Below the pieces are notes generated by a model that made no database searches, was not told where the DNA came from, and saw nothing but the letters and a program-made list of their open reading frames with translations. Below, piece after piece: positions 1 through 6,022 of a stretch of DNA of 38,472 nt. Source of the stretch: XYD1-FULL-44-32 sp964433715. Its GTDB lineage: Bacteria > Patescibacteriota > Minisyncoccia > Phycocordibacterales > XYD1-FULL-46-19. Numbering within the stretch: the first letter of the stretch is position 1; the number at the start of each line of letters is the position of its first letter. A program made the translations under genes and the position numbers. The stretch is taken from the NCBI GenBank assembly GCA_964433715.1, contig CAYSSL010000002.1, positions 1-38,472 of the forward strand, read 5' to 3'.

Positions 1-2
1 AG

Positions 3-155
3 CACACCGCGCACACTATAAACCCGGTGCCGGCGATTGTGACGGATAAAAATGTGTCGGTAAAAGAGGGGACACTCGCCGATATTGCACCGACCATATT
101 AAAGATTTTGGATTTACCAAAACCAGCTAGTATGACTGGTTGTGAGCTGGTTTAA
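3..155 (+). CDS. gpmI: 2,3-bisphosphoglycerate-independent phosphoglycerate mutase, C-terminal fragment
   Basis: Only the last 50 codons are in the window; the 5' part lies upstream. The frame reads HTINPVPAIVTDKN, then GTLADIAPTILKILDLP and PASMTGCELV before TAA. That is the C-terminal signature of the alkaline-phosphatase-superfamily iPGM: an H-T-x-N-P-V-P metal-site segment followed by L-A-D-I-A-P-T-x-L and M-T-G-x-x-L. The enzyme interconverts 3- and 2-phosphoglycerate in glycolysis in the cytoplasm and fits with the pyruvate kinase gene 8 kb downstream. The identification is by recognised motifs; nothing can be said about the missing N-terminal part. Confidence 0.85.
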   Translation, partial: HTAHTINPVPAIVTDKNVSVKEGTLADIAPTILKILDLPKPASMTGCELV

Positions 156-170
156 CCAATTTGCTTGCGT

Positions 171-176
171 TACAAT
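171..176 (+). promoter_or_regulatory. possible -10 box of the thioredoxin-like gene
   Basis: TACAAT lies 8 bases before the ATG at 185, in the 29-base gap after gpmI. No good -35 box is seen 17 bases upstream, so this is tentative. If used, the leader would be about one base or none. Confidence 0.3.
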
Positions 177-184
177 TTGTACCA

Positions 185-730
185 ATGATGGAAAAAGAAT
201 ATAAAGCTGGTTTTTCTTTGCTGGGCGTCATAGCTTTGCTTGGTGTTGTTTGTATTATTGTTTTGGTTGGGTATAGGTATAAAGATAATGTTGACCTAGA
301 TGATGAACGAGATATTTTACTGTCTATTGATAAGTGGCGACAAAAGATAGAAGCTGAAGAACAAGATGATCTTGATATTGCCAATAAAAAAATCAATAGC
401 GCTAGTACTACTGTTTCTAGAGGTAGTTTTGAAGATTATGATATTGATAAATTGCCAAACTATGCTGATCGGAGAATAATTCTTTTTTTCTTTGCGGCGT
501 GGAGCGAGTTTTCGCGTGATTTAGCCCTAGATATTGAAACAAATAGGGATCAAATACCGCTTGATGTAATAATTTTGAAAACAGATTTTGACCGGCGCCT
601 ATCTCTAAAGACCAAATACGGTGTATTAAAGGAAAATACTTTTGTCCAGATAGACGAAAATGGTCAGTTGGTTAAAAAATGGGTGGATAGTAAAAATTTG
701 GAAGAAATAATTTTAGAATTAAAATCATGA
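185..730 (+). CDS. membrane-anchored thioredoxin-like protein lacking the redox cysteines
   Basis: Protein of 181 residues from the ATG at 185 (a second ATG follows at 188). One membrane segment at about residues 9-30 is followed by a charged, helical linker and a C-terminal domain of thioredoxin outline: strand IILFFFAAW, helix, strand VIILKTDFD, then KYGVLKENTFVQIDENGQ and a final helix. In thioredoxins the position after FxAxW holds C-x-x-C; here it reads W-S-E-F-S, and the cis-proline that precedes the next strand is Asn (ENTF). So the fold is recognisable but both catalytic cysteines are gone. It should face the outside of the membrane. Function unknown; a binding or scaffolding role is an inference. 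It overlaps rsmE by ATGA, so the two are probably translated together. Confidence 0.6.
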   Translation: MMEKEYKAGFSLLGVIALLGVVCIIVLVGYRYKDNVDLDDERDILLSIDKWRQKIEAEEQDDLDIANKKINSASTTVSRGSFEDYDIDKLPNYADRRIILFFFAAWSEFSRDLALDIETNRDQIPLDVIILKTDFDRRLSLKTKYGVLKENTFVQIDENGQLVKKWVDSKNLEEIILELKS

Positions 731-1416
731 GGTTACATAGATTTATTGGTAGTTTTGATTTAGATAAAAAATCAATTCAAATTACAGATTTGGATTTGAT
801 TCACCAGTGGCGAAAGGTTTTACGTTTATCGGTTGGCGATAATATAATACTGGTAAATCAAGATTTAAAAATAGAAGCTAAGGCTAAGATTTTAAATTAT
901 TATTTAGATGGGGCAGAGGTAGAAATTGGTGAATTGAAAAAGGTGACTAGTGAGCCTAATACTCACCTTACTTTGTATTGTGCTGTTCTTAAAAAAGAAA
1001 ATTTTGAAATAGTGGTTCAGAAAGCTACCGAAGTGGGGGTGTCGGAAATAGTTCCAATAATGACGGAGCGGACGGTTAAACAGGGTTTGCGTTATGATCG
1101 CTTGAAAAAGATTGCCATGGAAGCTGCGGAACAGTCGGGGCGGGCGGTGGCGCCGGCTATTAGAGAGGCCATAGAATTTACTCAGGCAATACCAGATGGT
1201 GGTGAAAACTATTTTTTTCATACAGTAAACGACAACACCCCCACCTTTTCACCCAACAGTGAAAAGGTGGGGGTGTTTATTGGTCCCGAAGGTGGCTGGA
1301 CGGAAGCTGAGGTGGCACTAGCTCTAGAGAGAGGTTTTCATTTGTGTTCACTGGGACCAAGAGTTTTGCGGGGTGAGACAGCAGCGATCGTTGCTTGTTA
1401 TTTGGCCACTTTGTAA
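727..1416 (+). CDS. rsmE: 16S rRNA (uracil(1498)-N3)-methyltransferase
   Basis: 229 residues, usual length for the family. N-terminal PUA-like part begins MRLHRFIG; the C-terminal SPOUT methyltransferase knot shows GPEGGW at about residues 186-191 and LGPRVLRGETA at about 209-219, the SAM-binding and catalytic loops of RsmE. It methylates the N3 of a uridine in the decoding region of 16S rRNA. The ATG overlaps the previous stop (ATGA). Codons 170-184, just before GPEGG, are made of a perfect 19-bp inverted repeat (listed separately) that encodes an NTPTFSPNSEKVGV linker. The last 19 bases overlap the convergent repeat-protein gene on the other strand. Confidence 0.93.
   Translation: MRLHRFIGSFDLDKKSIQITDLDLIHQWRKVLRLSVGDNIILVNQDLKIEAKAKILNYYLDGAEVEIGELKKVTSEPNTHLTLYCAVLKKENFEIVVQKATEVGVSEIVPIMTERTVKQGLRYDRLKKIAMEAAEQSGRAVAPAIREAIEFTQAIPDGGENYFFHTVNDNTPTFSPNSEKVGVFIGPEGGWTEAEVALALERGFHLCSLGPRVLRGETAAIVACYLATL
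1234..1277. repeat. perfect 19-bp inverted repeat inside rsmE
   Basis: Arms 1234-1252 and 1259-1277 are exact reverse complements, separated by the six bases CCAACA. The arm starts AACACCCCCACC and ends TTTTCAC. It lies in frame in rsmE, in the linker between a beta strand and the GPEGG loop. No second copy was noticed in this window. It could fold as a strong mRNA hairpin; there is no long T run after it, so it is not an obvious terminator. Confidence 0.9.
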
Positions 1417-1908
1417 GCAACCAATTGTCCAATATCACCAGCTGAACCGGTAGCCTCGCCTTCAATGCCGGTAGCATTTCCTGATAGATTAGAGACATTT
1501 CCCGAGATATTGGTAACATTGCCAGAAAGATTGCTGACGTTCCCGATTAGTTTGGTAACATTGCCAGAAATATTACTTGTGTTGCCGATGATATTGGAGA
1601 TGTCACCAACTAGGTCAGATACTTTACCATTTATATTGCTGGTGCGACCGCGAATATTGGTCACGTCACCTTCTAGTTGAGTTGTTTTGCCTACGATTCC
1701 GGACACATCACCCGATATTTTAGAGACATCACCAATAAGTCCGGAAACGTCACCGCGAATATTGGAAATGTCGCCCATAATATTGCTGGTATCACCAAAA
1801 ACGCCAGATATATCTCCACTTATTTTTGAGACATCACCGCTAATCCGGTGCAAATCGACATCACCCGATATTTTAGAGACATCACCTTTGATATCAGAAA
1901 AGTCACCC
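1398..1908. repeat. 21-bp imperfect tandem repeats in the heptad-repeat gene
   Basis: The coding DNA is built of about 23 degenerate 21-bp units. Two stretches of 29 bases, 1705-1733 and 1858-1886, are identical, which points to recent duplication or gene conversion between units while the others have diverged. Confidence 0.8.
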
Positions 1909-1982
1909 CATATGCCATGGTGAAGGCCGCGTACATTTTTAGTGTTAGTGTTCGCGCGGTGAACTATTTCGTCTAGGCTCAT
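1398..1982 (-). CDS. heptad tandem-repeat protein (G-D/N-V-S-x-I-x)n
   Basis: 194 residues. After an N-terminal 25-residue head (MSLDEIVHRANTNTKN...) the chain is about 23 repeats of seven residues, pattern G-[D/N/K]-[V/I/T]-[S/T]-x-[I/L]-x, with one unit lengthened to nine residues (GDVDLHRIS). The second residue drifts from Asp in the N-terminal units to Asn in the C-terminal ones. No cysteine, no signal peptide and no membrane segment are seen. Regular spacing of Gly, Ser/Thr and Ile/Leu suggests a solenoid-like or fibrous beta structure; that is inference. I do not recognise an established function. It has its own promoter at 2012-2041 and ends 19 bases inside the convergent rsmE. Confidence 0.75.
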   Translation of the reverse strand: MSLDEIVHRANTNTKNVRGLHHGIWGDFSDIKGDVSKISGDVDLHRISGDVSKISGDISGVFGDTSNIMGDISNIRGDVSGLIGDVSKISGDVSGIVGKTTQLEGDVTNIRGRTSNINGKVSDLVGDISNIIGNTSNISGNVTKLIGNVSNLSGNVTNISGNVSNLSGNATGIEGEATGSAGDIGQLVAYKVAK

Positions 1983-2011
1983 AATTTTAGTAAGCTAGGA
2001 TTAATGGTTAA

Positions 2012-2041
2012 ATTATAATGCAATTCATTAATCAGAGCCAA
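2012..2041 (-). promoter_or_regulatory. promoter of the heptad-repeat gene
   Basis: On the minus strand TTGGCT (2041-2036) is followed after 18 bases by TATAAT (2017-2012). Transcription would start near 2005, giving a leader of about 20 bases before the ATG at 1982. Confidence 0.6.
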
Positions 2042-2070
2042 CAAAAAATCCCCCATAGGGGATTTTTTGT
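2041..2070 (-). terminator. rho-independent terminator after the 42-residue acidic gene
   Basis: Perfect 13-bp stem: arms 2041-2053 and 2058-2070 around the loop CATA, with A-rich and T-rich ends so that it could work in both directions. It sits 17 bases after the stop of the minus-strand gene at 2087-2215 and just before the promoter of the next minus-strand gene. Confidence 0.85.
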
Positions 2071-2086
2071 AATACTTCACATTCGC

Positions 2087-2215
2087 TTACTCAGCAGATG
2101 TTTCAGTTTCCTCTTCGGCGCCAGCTGTGGCGTCGTCTGAAGGGGTTCCCGTTGGTGCTGGTACTTCCACTACCGGTGCGTCGGCATCAGTTTGTGGGTT
2201 TTGTGTTTCGTCCAT
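2087..2215 (-). CDS. 42-residue acidic small protein
   Basis: The ATG at 2215-2213 opens a frame of 42 codons ending TAA at 2087. The product starts MDETQNPQTDADAPVVEV and ends EEETETSAE: rich in Ala, Glu, Asp, Thr and Pro, strongly acidic, without aromatic residues or cysteines, so probably disordered. The frame is followed by a clear terminator (2041-2070) and preceded by a possible -10 box (TATAAG, 2269-2264), which supports it as a discrete short transcription unit. No homology can be claimed; function unknown. Confidence 0.55.
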   Translation of the reverse strand: MDETQNPQTDADAPVVEVPAPTGTPSDDATAGAEEETETSAE

Positions 2216-2231
2216 AGTTTTTTCTGTTAGA

Positions 2232-2258
2232 CTAGCCCCCTTTAGAATAAAAGGCTAG
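2232..2258 (-). other. small hairpin in the leader of the acidic small gene
   Basis: CTAGCC at 2232-2237 pairs with GGCTAG at 2253-2258 (6 bp, 15-base loop). It would lie in the 5' leader of the minus-strand gene 2087-2215. Weak on its own. Confidence 0.3.
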
Positions 2259-2265
2259 AGATCCT

Positions 2266-2355
2266 TATAATGAAACTTAAGTCTAGCAGTTTAGTGAAGA
2301 TAAAACAATGAAAAACTAATTGGGAAGACATTTGAGTCCAGATCAGCTAGACTTA
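2266..2355 (+). promoter_or_regulatory. promoter -10 box and structured leader before the retropepsin/RimK pair
   Basis: TATAAT at 2266-2271 would start a transcript near 2278. Exactly there begins TAAGTCTAGC (2278-2287), whose perfect reverse complement GCTAGACTTA is at 2346-2355, ending four bases before the ATG at 2360. The two arms would close an 80-base leader into one domain and cover the ribosome entry region. The -35 is weak. A leaderless alternative is TAGACT (2348-2353) as -10. No known riboswitch class was recognised. Confidence 0.4.
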
Positions 2356-2359
2356 TAGG

Positions 2360-2776
2360 ATGGAAGAAAAAACTATTATCGGTCGCTCGGAGTATATTGA
2401 CCTACCGAGCTTTAATATGTATGCTGTGCCGGCCAAGATTGATACTGGTGCTTATCGGGGTGCTTTACACTGTCGGGACATTAGGTTGAGTCCTGATGGG
2501 AAGGTTTTATATTTTAGACTTCTGGATGAGCGTCATCCAGAGTATAGCGACCAAGAACAGGCGCTGACAGATTTTGGTGTTGTACGGGTTAGAAATACCG
2601 GCAGTGATTGGCAAAATCGCTATAAAATAAAAATTGAAGTTGTTATTGCTGGTCAAAGTATTTTAACCGAAATGACTCTCACTGATAGAGCTGATATGCG
2701 CTTTCCGGTTTTAATTGGACGAAAAGCCTTGAAAAAGAGATTTTTAGTTAATGTGTCTAAAAAAATTAAGATTTAA
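2360..2776 (+). CDS. retropepsin-like aspartic protease (RimB / PF05618-type)
   Basis: 138 residues, one compact domain. It begins with I-I-G-R-S-E-Y-I-D-L-P and carries K26-I-D-T-G-A31, the D-T-G catalytic motif of retropepsin-type aspartic proteases; later R-x-R-F-P-V-L-I-G-R motif (MRFPVLIGRKAL) matches the second conserved block of the family often annotated as 'ATP-dependent zinc protease' (PF05618). In Pseudomonas, RimB of this family works with RimK, the ligase that adds glutamates to ribosomal protein S6. Here the next gene, 13 bases downstream, is RimK-like, so the same pairing is likely. That the substrate is S6 in this organism is inference. Confidence 0.8.
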   Translation: MEEKTIIGRSEYIDLPSFNMYAVPAKIDTGAYRGALHCRDIRLSPDGKVLYFRLLDERHPEYSDQEQALTDFGVVRVRNTGSDWQNRYKIKIEVVIAGQSILTEMTLTDRADMRFPVLIGRKALKKRFLVNVSKKIKI

Positions 2777-2789
2777 AAAAGATTTCTAT

Positions 2790-3713
2790 ATGAATATTGC
2801 GATTTTATCTACTAATCCAGACTTATATTCTACGAAGAGACTTTTGGAGGCTGCCGAAAACAGAGGTCATCAGGCTACTATTATCAACCATACAAAATGT
2901 AACTTGATAATGGAAAAAGGCCGACCGGCGATAGAGGTGGGTGGTAAAGCTATTACCAATATTGATGCCATTATCCCTCGTATTGGTGCCTCGGTTAGTT
3001 TTTTTGGGGCGGCGGTTATTCGTCAGTTTGAAATGCTCAAAGTTTTTTCCTCATTGTCTTCAATTGCCTTGGTGCGGTCGCGCGATAAACTGCGCAGTCT
3101 TCAGTTGATGTCAAAATTTGGATTAGGTATTCCCAAATCAGCTTTTGCTAAATTTCCTAAAGACCAAGATGTGGAAAATCTGATTGAGCAGGTTGGGGGC
3201 GCACCGGTTATCATAAAAGTTTTGCAGGGTACTCAGGGCTTGGGTATCGTTTTGGCTGAAACTACCAATTCCGCCAAATCAATGGTGGAAGCTTTTTCTG
3301 GGCTACGTCAAAATATTTTAATTCAAGAATTTATTGAGGAGGCTAGGGGAGAGGATATTAGAGCTTTTGTTGTTGGTAATGAGGTGGTGGCCGCTATGAA
3401 GCGGATTGGTAAAAGTGGAGAGTTTCGCTCTAATCTGCATCGAGGAGGGGTAGCTGAACCAATTACTTTATCAAAAAAAGAAAAAGCGGTTGCTCTTGAG
3501 GCGGCCAAGGCAATGGGTCTATCTATTGCCGGCGTAGATCTTTTACAGTCTAGTCGCGGCATGCTCGTAATTGAGGTAAATTCGTCGCCTGGTTTGCAGG
3601 GTATTGAACGGGCCACCGGTGTTGATGTGGCTGAAAAAATAATTGAATTTATTGAAGCGGGGATGAGAAAGCGAAATCTAACCAAAAAGAAAACCCAAAA
3701 AAATATTCTTTAG
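2790..3713 (+). CDS. rimK: RimK-type alpha-L-glutamate ligase (ATP-grasp)
   Basis: 307 residues from the ATG at 2790, close to the usual 300. The start gives MNIAILSTNPDLYSTKRL, typical of RimK; an upstream in-frame codon at 2751 would overlap the preceding gene and is not preferred. ATP-grasp features: VIIKVLQGTQGLGI (lysine and glycine loop for ATP), ILIQEFIEEARGEDIRAFVVG, RSNLHRGG and the metal-binding EVNSSPGLQGIE near the end. The family adds glutamate residues to a protein C-terminus (ribosomal protein S6 in E. coli) or makes related peptide bonds. The lysine-rich tail (RKRNLTKKKTQK) is an extension. Pairing with the retropepsin-like gene suggests a ligase/protease modification pair. 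Confidence 0.88.
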   Translation: MNIAILSTNPDLYSTKRLLEAAENRGHQATIINHTKCNLIMEKGRPAIEVGGKAITNIDAIIPRIGASVSFFGAAVIRQFEMLKVFSSLSSIALVRSRDKLRSLQLMSKFGLGIPKSAFAKFPKDQDVENLIEQVGGAPVIIKVLQGTQGLGIVLAETTNSAKSMVEAFSGLRQNILIQEFIEEARGEDIRAFVVGNEVVAAMKRIGKSGEFRSNLHRGGVAEPITLSKKEKAVALEAAKAMGLSIAGVDLLQSSRGMLVIEVNSSPGLQGIERATGVDVAEKIIEFIEAGMRKRNLTKKKTQKNIL

Positions 3714-3724
3714 TCTTTGAACTA

Positions 3725-4267
3725 TTAATCAGTAGGTTCGTCTGGTCGTCGGCTAGCCAAAAATTCTCTTTTATATTCTTTTAGGATGACATCTTTTACT
3801 TGTTGGGGATGAGCGGCAAAGCGAATAATAAATTCGTTTTGTTCGCCAGCTGTTTGGACGTGGAGGTGTCCGTAGTCTAAAAGGGTAGGTAAAAATCCGG
3901 GTACTTTTATGGTAACGTCTTGGATGTGATCTAGTCTAAAGGTGGAAACTTCTCTGTGAAATAAAGATTTCTGATCAATATCAATTATTTTTTGGTCGGT
4001 GATAATCCAAACATCTAAATAATAATCAGTCCAAATTAGAAAAAAATATATCCAGACCAACAAAAGCCAAATCATATAGAAAAAACCACCAAAGTAAAAT
4101 AATTTGGGTGACAGAGAAAGATCAAACCACATTATAAACATCAAAGCTATCACAATAGGAGCGAGGCCGGCTAAAAGAGATCCGATGGCCTCGATTAGAA
4201 AAATAAACCAATGTTTTCGCACCTCCAATAGAGATCTTTCGTTTATGTCTAGACTGACGTTTTTCAT
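3725..4267 (-). CDS. membrane protein with bacterial PH-like domain (bPH2/YdbS type)
   Basis: 180 residues from the ATG at 4267, which overlaps the TGA of the gene before it (ATGA); an in-frame start further up at 4330 would lie inside that gene and is less likely. Two strong hydrophobic segments (SLLAGLAPIVIALMFIMWF and YMIWLLLVWIYFFLIW) precede a soluble beta-rich domain with DVWIITDQKIIDIDQKSLF and STFRLDHIQDVTIKVPG, the pattern of the bPH2 family (PF03703). Its role in bacteria is poorly known; membrane-associated stress or envelope functions have been proposed. It runs convergent to rimK with an 11-base gap. Confidence 0.75.
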   Translation of the reverse strand: MKNVSLDINERSLLEVRKHWFIFLIEAIGSLLAGLAPIVIALMFIMWFDLSLSPKLFYFGGFFYMIWLLLVWIYFFLIWTDYYLDVWIITDQKIIDIDQKSLFHREVSTFRLDHIQDVTIKVPGFLPTLLDYGHLHVQTAGEQNEFIIRFAAHPQQVKDVILKEYKREFLASRRPDEPTD

Positions 4268-4497
4268 ATAGCTGAAAAGAGGGTGATAAAAAATATCATT
4301 CCCCCAAATATTAAAAGTAGAGCCAGACAATAAACGGCCTCAGCAAAAATTGCAGTTTGTCCGCCAGTGCTGAAATTGCGCCAATGATAAGCAAATATCC
4401 AACTCATAATGGCTGTATAGATGAGACTGATGCCAAATATTGCCCACAGGTGCGATGGCTCGACCACTAACATAAAAGAATCCAATATGTTAAGCAT
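4264..4497 (-). CDS. 77-residue membrane protein of unknown function
   Basis: Two hydrophobic segments (about residues 17-36 and 50-74: LWAIFGISLIYTAIMSWIFA and VYCLALLLIFGGMIFFITLF) separated by a short hydrophilic loop. I do not recognise a family. It is translationally coupled to the bPH2-like gene through ATGA at 4264-4267, so the two proteins probably act together. On the minus strand TATAAT (4510-4505) lies seven bases before the ATG, fitting a leaderless or almost leaderless transcript. Confidence 0.65.
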   Translation of the reverse strand: MLNILDSFMLVVEPSHLWAIFGISLIYTAIMSWIFAYHWRNFSTGGQTAIFAEAVYCLALLLIFGGMIFFITLFSAI

Positions 4498-4504
4498 TGG
4501 TTTG

Positions 4505-4510
4505 ATTATA
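4505..4510 (-). promoter_or_regulatory. leaderless-type -10 box for the 77-residue membrane protein
   Basis: Consensus TATAAT on the minus strand with seven bases to the ATG at 4497. No convincing -35. Start of transcription is expected at or one base before the start codon. Confidence 0.5.
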
Positions 4511-4546
4511 ACAAACAGGGGGCTTTCGTGGCTATGTTTAAAACTG

Positions 4547-4572
4547 TATAATTGTTTTAGCCTTAATTAAGG
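4547..4572 (+). promoter_or_regulatory. -10 box and 12-bp palindrome upstream of the envelope gene run
   Basis: TATAAT at 4547-4552 with a weak -35 (TTTCGT, 4524-4529, 17-base spacer) faces the gene at 4585. Between promoter and ATG lies the perfect palindrome CCTTAATTAAGG (4561-4572), right at the expected transcription start, a possible operator. It is divergent from the promoter at 4505-4510. Confidence 0.45.
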
Positions 4573-4584
4573 TTAATATAAAAA

Positions 4585-5067
4585 ATGTTAAGCAAAAAAA
4601 GGGCGGTAAAATTTATTTTAGTGGGGTTTATTATCTTGTTGCTAGTGATACTAACCACAGTTTCTTGGTTTAGTATTTTTTATGAGCCCAATGATGGTGA
4701 GGCATTACTAAATCAACGGGTGGGTTTTGTTAGGTCTGTCTATGAAGGCAAGACTGGATTTTATGTTGTAGTAGATGATTCAGCTTCGGTTTTGTCTGAG
4801 TTGTGTAGTCGTGATTCTATCTCTAGGCCCGAATGCGACGACTCTAGTTCTAGAACATTGGCGGGGACACGGGAAGTTAAATTATCCCAGCGAGTTTCTT
4901 TTATTACTTATAATGATGAGGGGAAGAAAAATGTTCACCACTATTCACCAAGGAGACTAAAAAGTGTTTTAAATGAAGACCTGTCTTTCCAAGAAATCCC
5001 TTTTATTATATCGGTGAAAAATGATATGGTGACCGAGGTGGAAGAAATTTATGATCCACTGCTGTAG
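4585..5067 (+). CDS. membrane-anchored extracytoplasmic protein of unknown function
   Basis: 160 residues: a basic N-terminus (MLSKKRAVKF), one hydrophobic segment at about residues 10-31, then a soluble outer part with mixed beta pattern and two cysteines (ELCSRD, PECDD) that could form a disulphide. No family recognised. The next gene starts eight bases after its stop, and both have the same one-pass topology, so they are probably one operon from the promoter at 4547-4552. Confidence 0.65.
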   Translation: MLSKKRAVKFILVGFIILLLVILTTVSWFSIFYEPNDGEALLNQRVGFVRSVYEGKTGFYVVVDDSASVLSELCSRDSISRPECDDSSSRTLAGTREVKLSQRVSFITYNDEGKKNVHHYSPRRLKSVLNEDLSFQEIPFIISVKNDMVTEVEEIYDPLL

Positions 5068-5075
5068 ATAAAATA

Positions 5076-6017
5076 ATGCTGAAATTTATTGCAACAAGTT
5101 TAACGATTGTATTTCTATTAATAATGTCTTTGTTGCTAGGCGTTTATTTTTTAGCCGTAGAGGATAATGCTGATTCTATTGGTTTGGAAAATGTCTCATC
5201 TGGTCAATCGGTGGGCACTTCGGCTTTGAGTAGAGCACGGGAAGCACTTGTTGTTTTAGGAAATTTGGCCTTTTCGCCATTAGAACAATCTGTGACAAAG
5301 GTGGTGACACCGGGGCCACTCAACCTACTTTCTTCGGTGGGATATGTATCTTATGATAGTCGTTTAACGCCAGCTGGAGTTATTGCTTTTACTAATGAAG
5401 AGAGGTTGCGGGTAAATTTACCAGCCTTAACCGAAAGCGCCAAGTTAAATGAGGTGGCTCGCCGACGGCTGGAAGATATGTTTTTGAAACAGTATTTTGC
5501 TCATAATTCTCCAGCTGGCAATGGGGTGGCCGAAGAGGCAAAGGTGGTCGGTTATGCTTATATTGTGGTCGGAGAAAATTTAGCCCTCGGTTCTTTTTCT
5601 GGTGATAAAGCGGTAGTGAGAGCGTGGATGGATAGTGCGGGACATAAAGCCAATATGTTGGCTAAACGATATTCTGATATTGGTGTCGCTGTCGGTGAGG
5701 GTATGTTTAAGGGTCGGCGCGCCCAACTGGCGGTCCAAATATTTGGTACCCCCTTAGCTCTGTGCCCCGTGCCGAGTGAGTCTATAAAATCAACAATTTA
5801 CGCTAATAAAGAAAAAATTGACAACTTGCAAAAGGAGCTAGCTCAGTTAAAAACAGATATTGGTGATGCTGGCTGGATGGGCGGTTCCACTGCAAAGACG
5901 AGCCAGTATAATAAATTAGCCAATGAGTTTAATAAGTTAATCGAAGAAACAAAGGTGGCGATTGAAAATTATAATAGTCAGGTTCGTATTTTTAATAATT
6001 GCGCTAACAATAAATAG
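5076..6017 (+). CDS. CAP/SCP (PR-1) domain protein, membrane anchored, with C-terminal coiled coil
   Basis: 313 residues. N-terminal membrane anchor (about 8-27), a linker, a CAP domain at about 105-228, then a C-terminal helical part rich in Lys, Glu and Asn (about 235-305) that looks like a coiled coil. CAP landmarks are present: FTNEERLRVNLPAL, YFAHNSPAG, VGENLALG and WMDSAGHKANML, including the two histidines and the glutamate of the CAP cavity. Bacterial CAP proteins are extracellular and linked to wall or surface functions, but their activity is rarely known. The neighbours (UppP downstream, membrane proteins upstream) fit an envelope role. Confidence 0.85.
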   Translation: MLKFIATSLTIVFLLIMSLLLGVYFLAVEDNADSIGLENVSSGQSVGTSALSRAREALVVLGNLAFSPLEQSVTKVVTPGPLNLLSSVGYVSYDSRLTPAGVIAFTNEERLRVNLPALTESAKLNEVARRRLEDMFLKQYFAHNSPAGNGVAEEAKVVGYAYIVVGENLALGSFSGDKAVVRAWMDSAGHKANMLAKRYSDIGVAVGEGMFKGRRAQLAVQIFGTPLALCPVPSESIKSTIYANKEKIDNLQKELAQLKTDIGDAGWMGGSTAKTSQYNKLANEFNKLIEETKVAIENYNSQVRIFNNCANNK

Positions 6018-6022
6018 TAAAT

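Noticed and set aside
1234..1277. The rsmE palindrome as a transcription terminator
   Set aside because: It lies inside the coding region, well before the gene end, and is followed by only three T before A.
1398..1908. Regular repeats suggesting a CRISPR array
   Set aside because: The units are 21 bp, contiguous without spacers, imperfect, and keep an open frame encoding a regular heptad pattern.
1465..1923. Plus-strand open frames rich in Pro/Ser/Thr across the repeat gene
   Set aside because: They are the antisense shadow of the 21-bp repeats; the minus-strand frame is longer, has a promoter and an ATG, and shows the cleaner repeat pattern.
2308..2319. Three-codon frame ATG-AAA-AAC-TAA in the leader before the protease gene
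   Set aside because: Such minimal frames occur by chance and there is no ribosome-binding site; noted only because the leader looks structured.
2751..2789. Upstream start for rimK at 2751
   Set aside because: It would overlap the end of the protease gene and add 13 residues not found in RimK; the ATG at 2790 gives the standard N-terminus.
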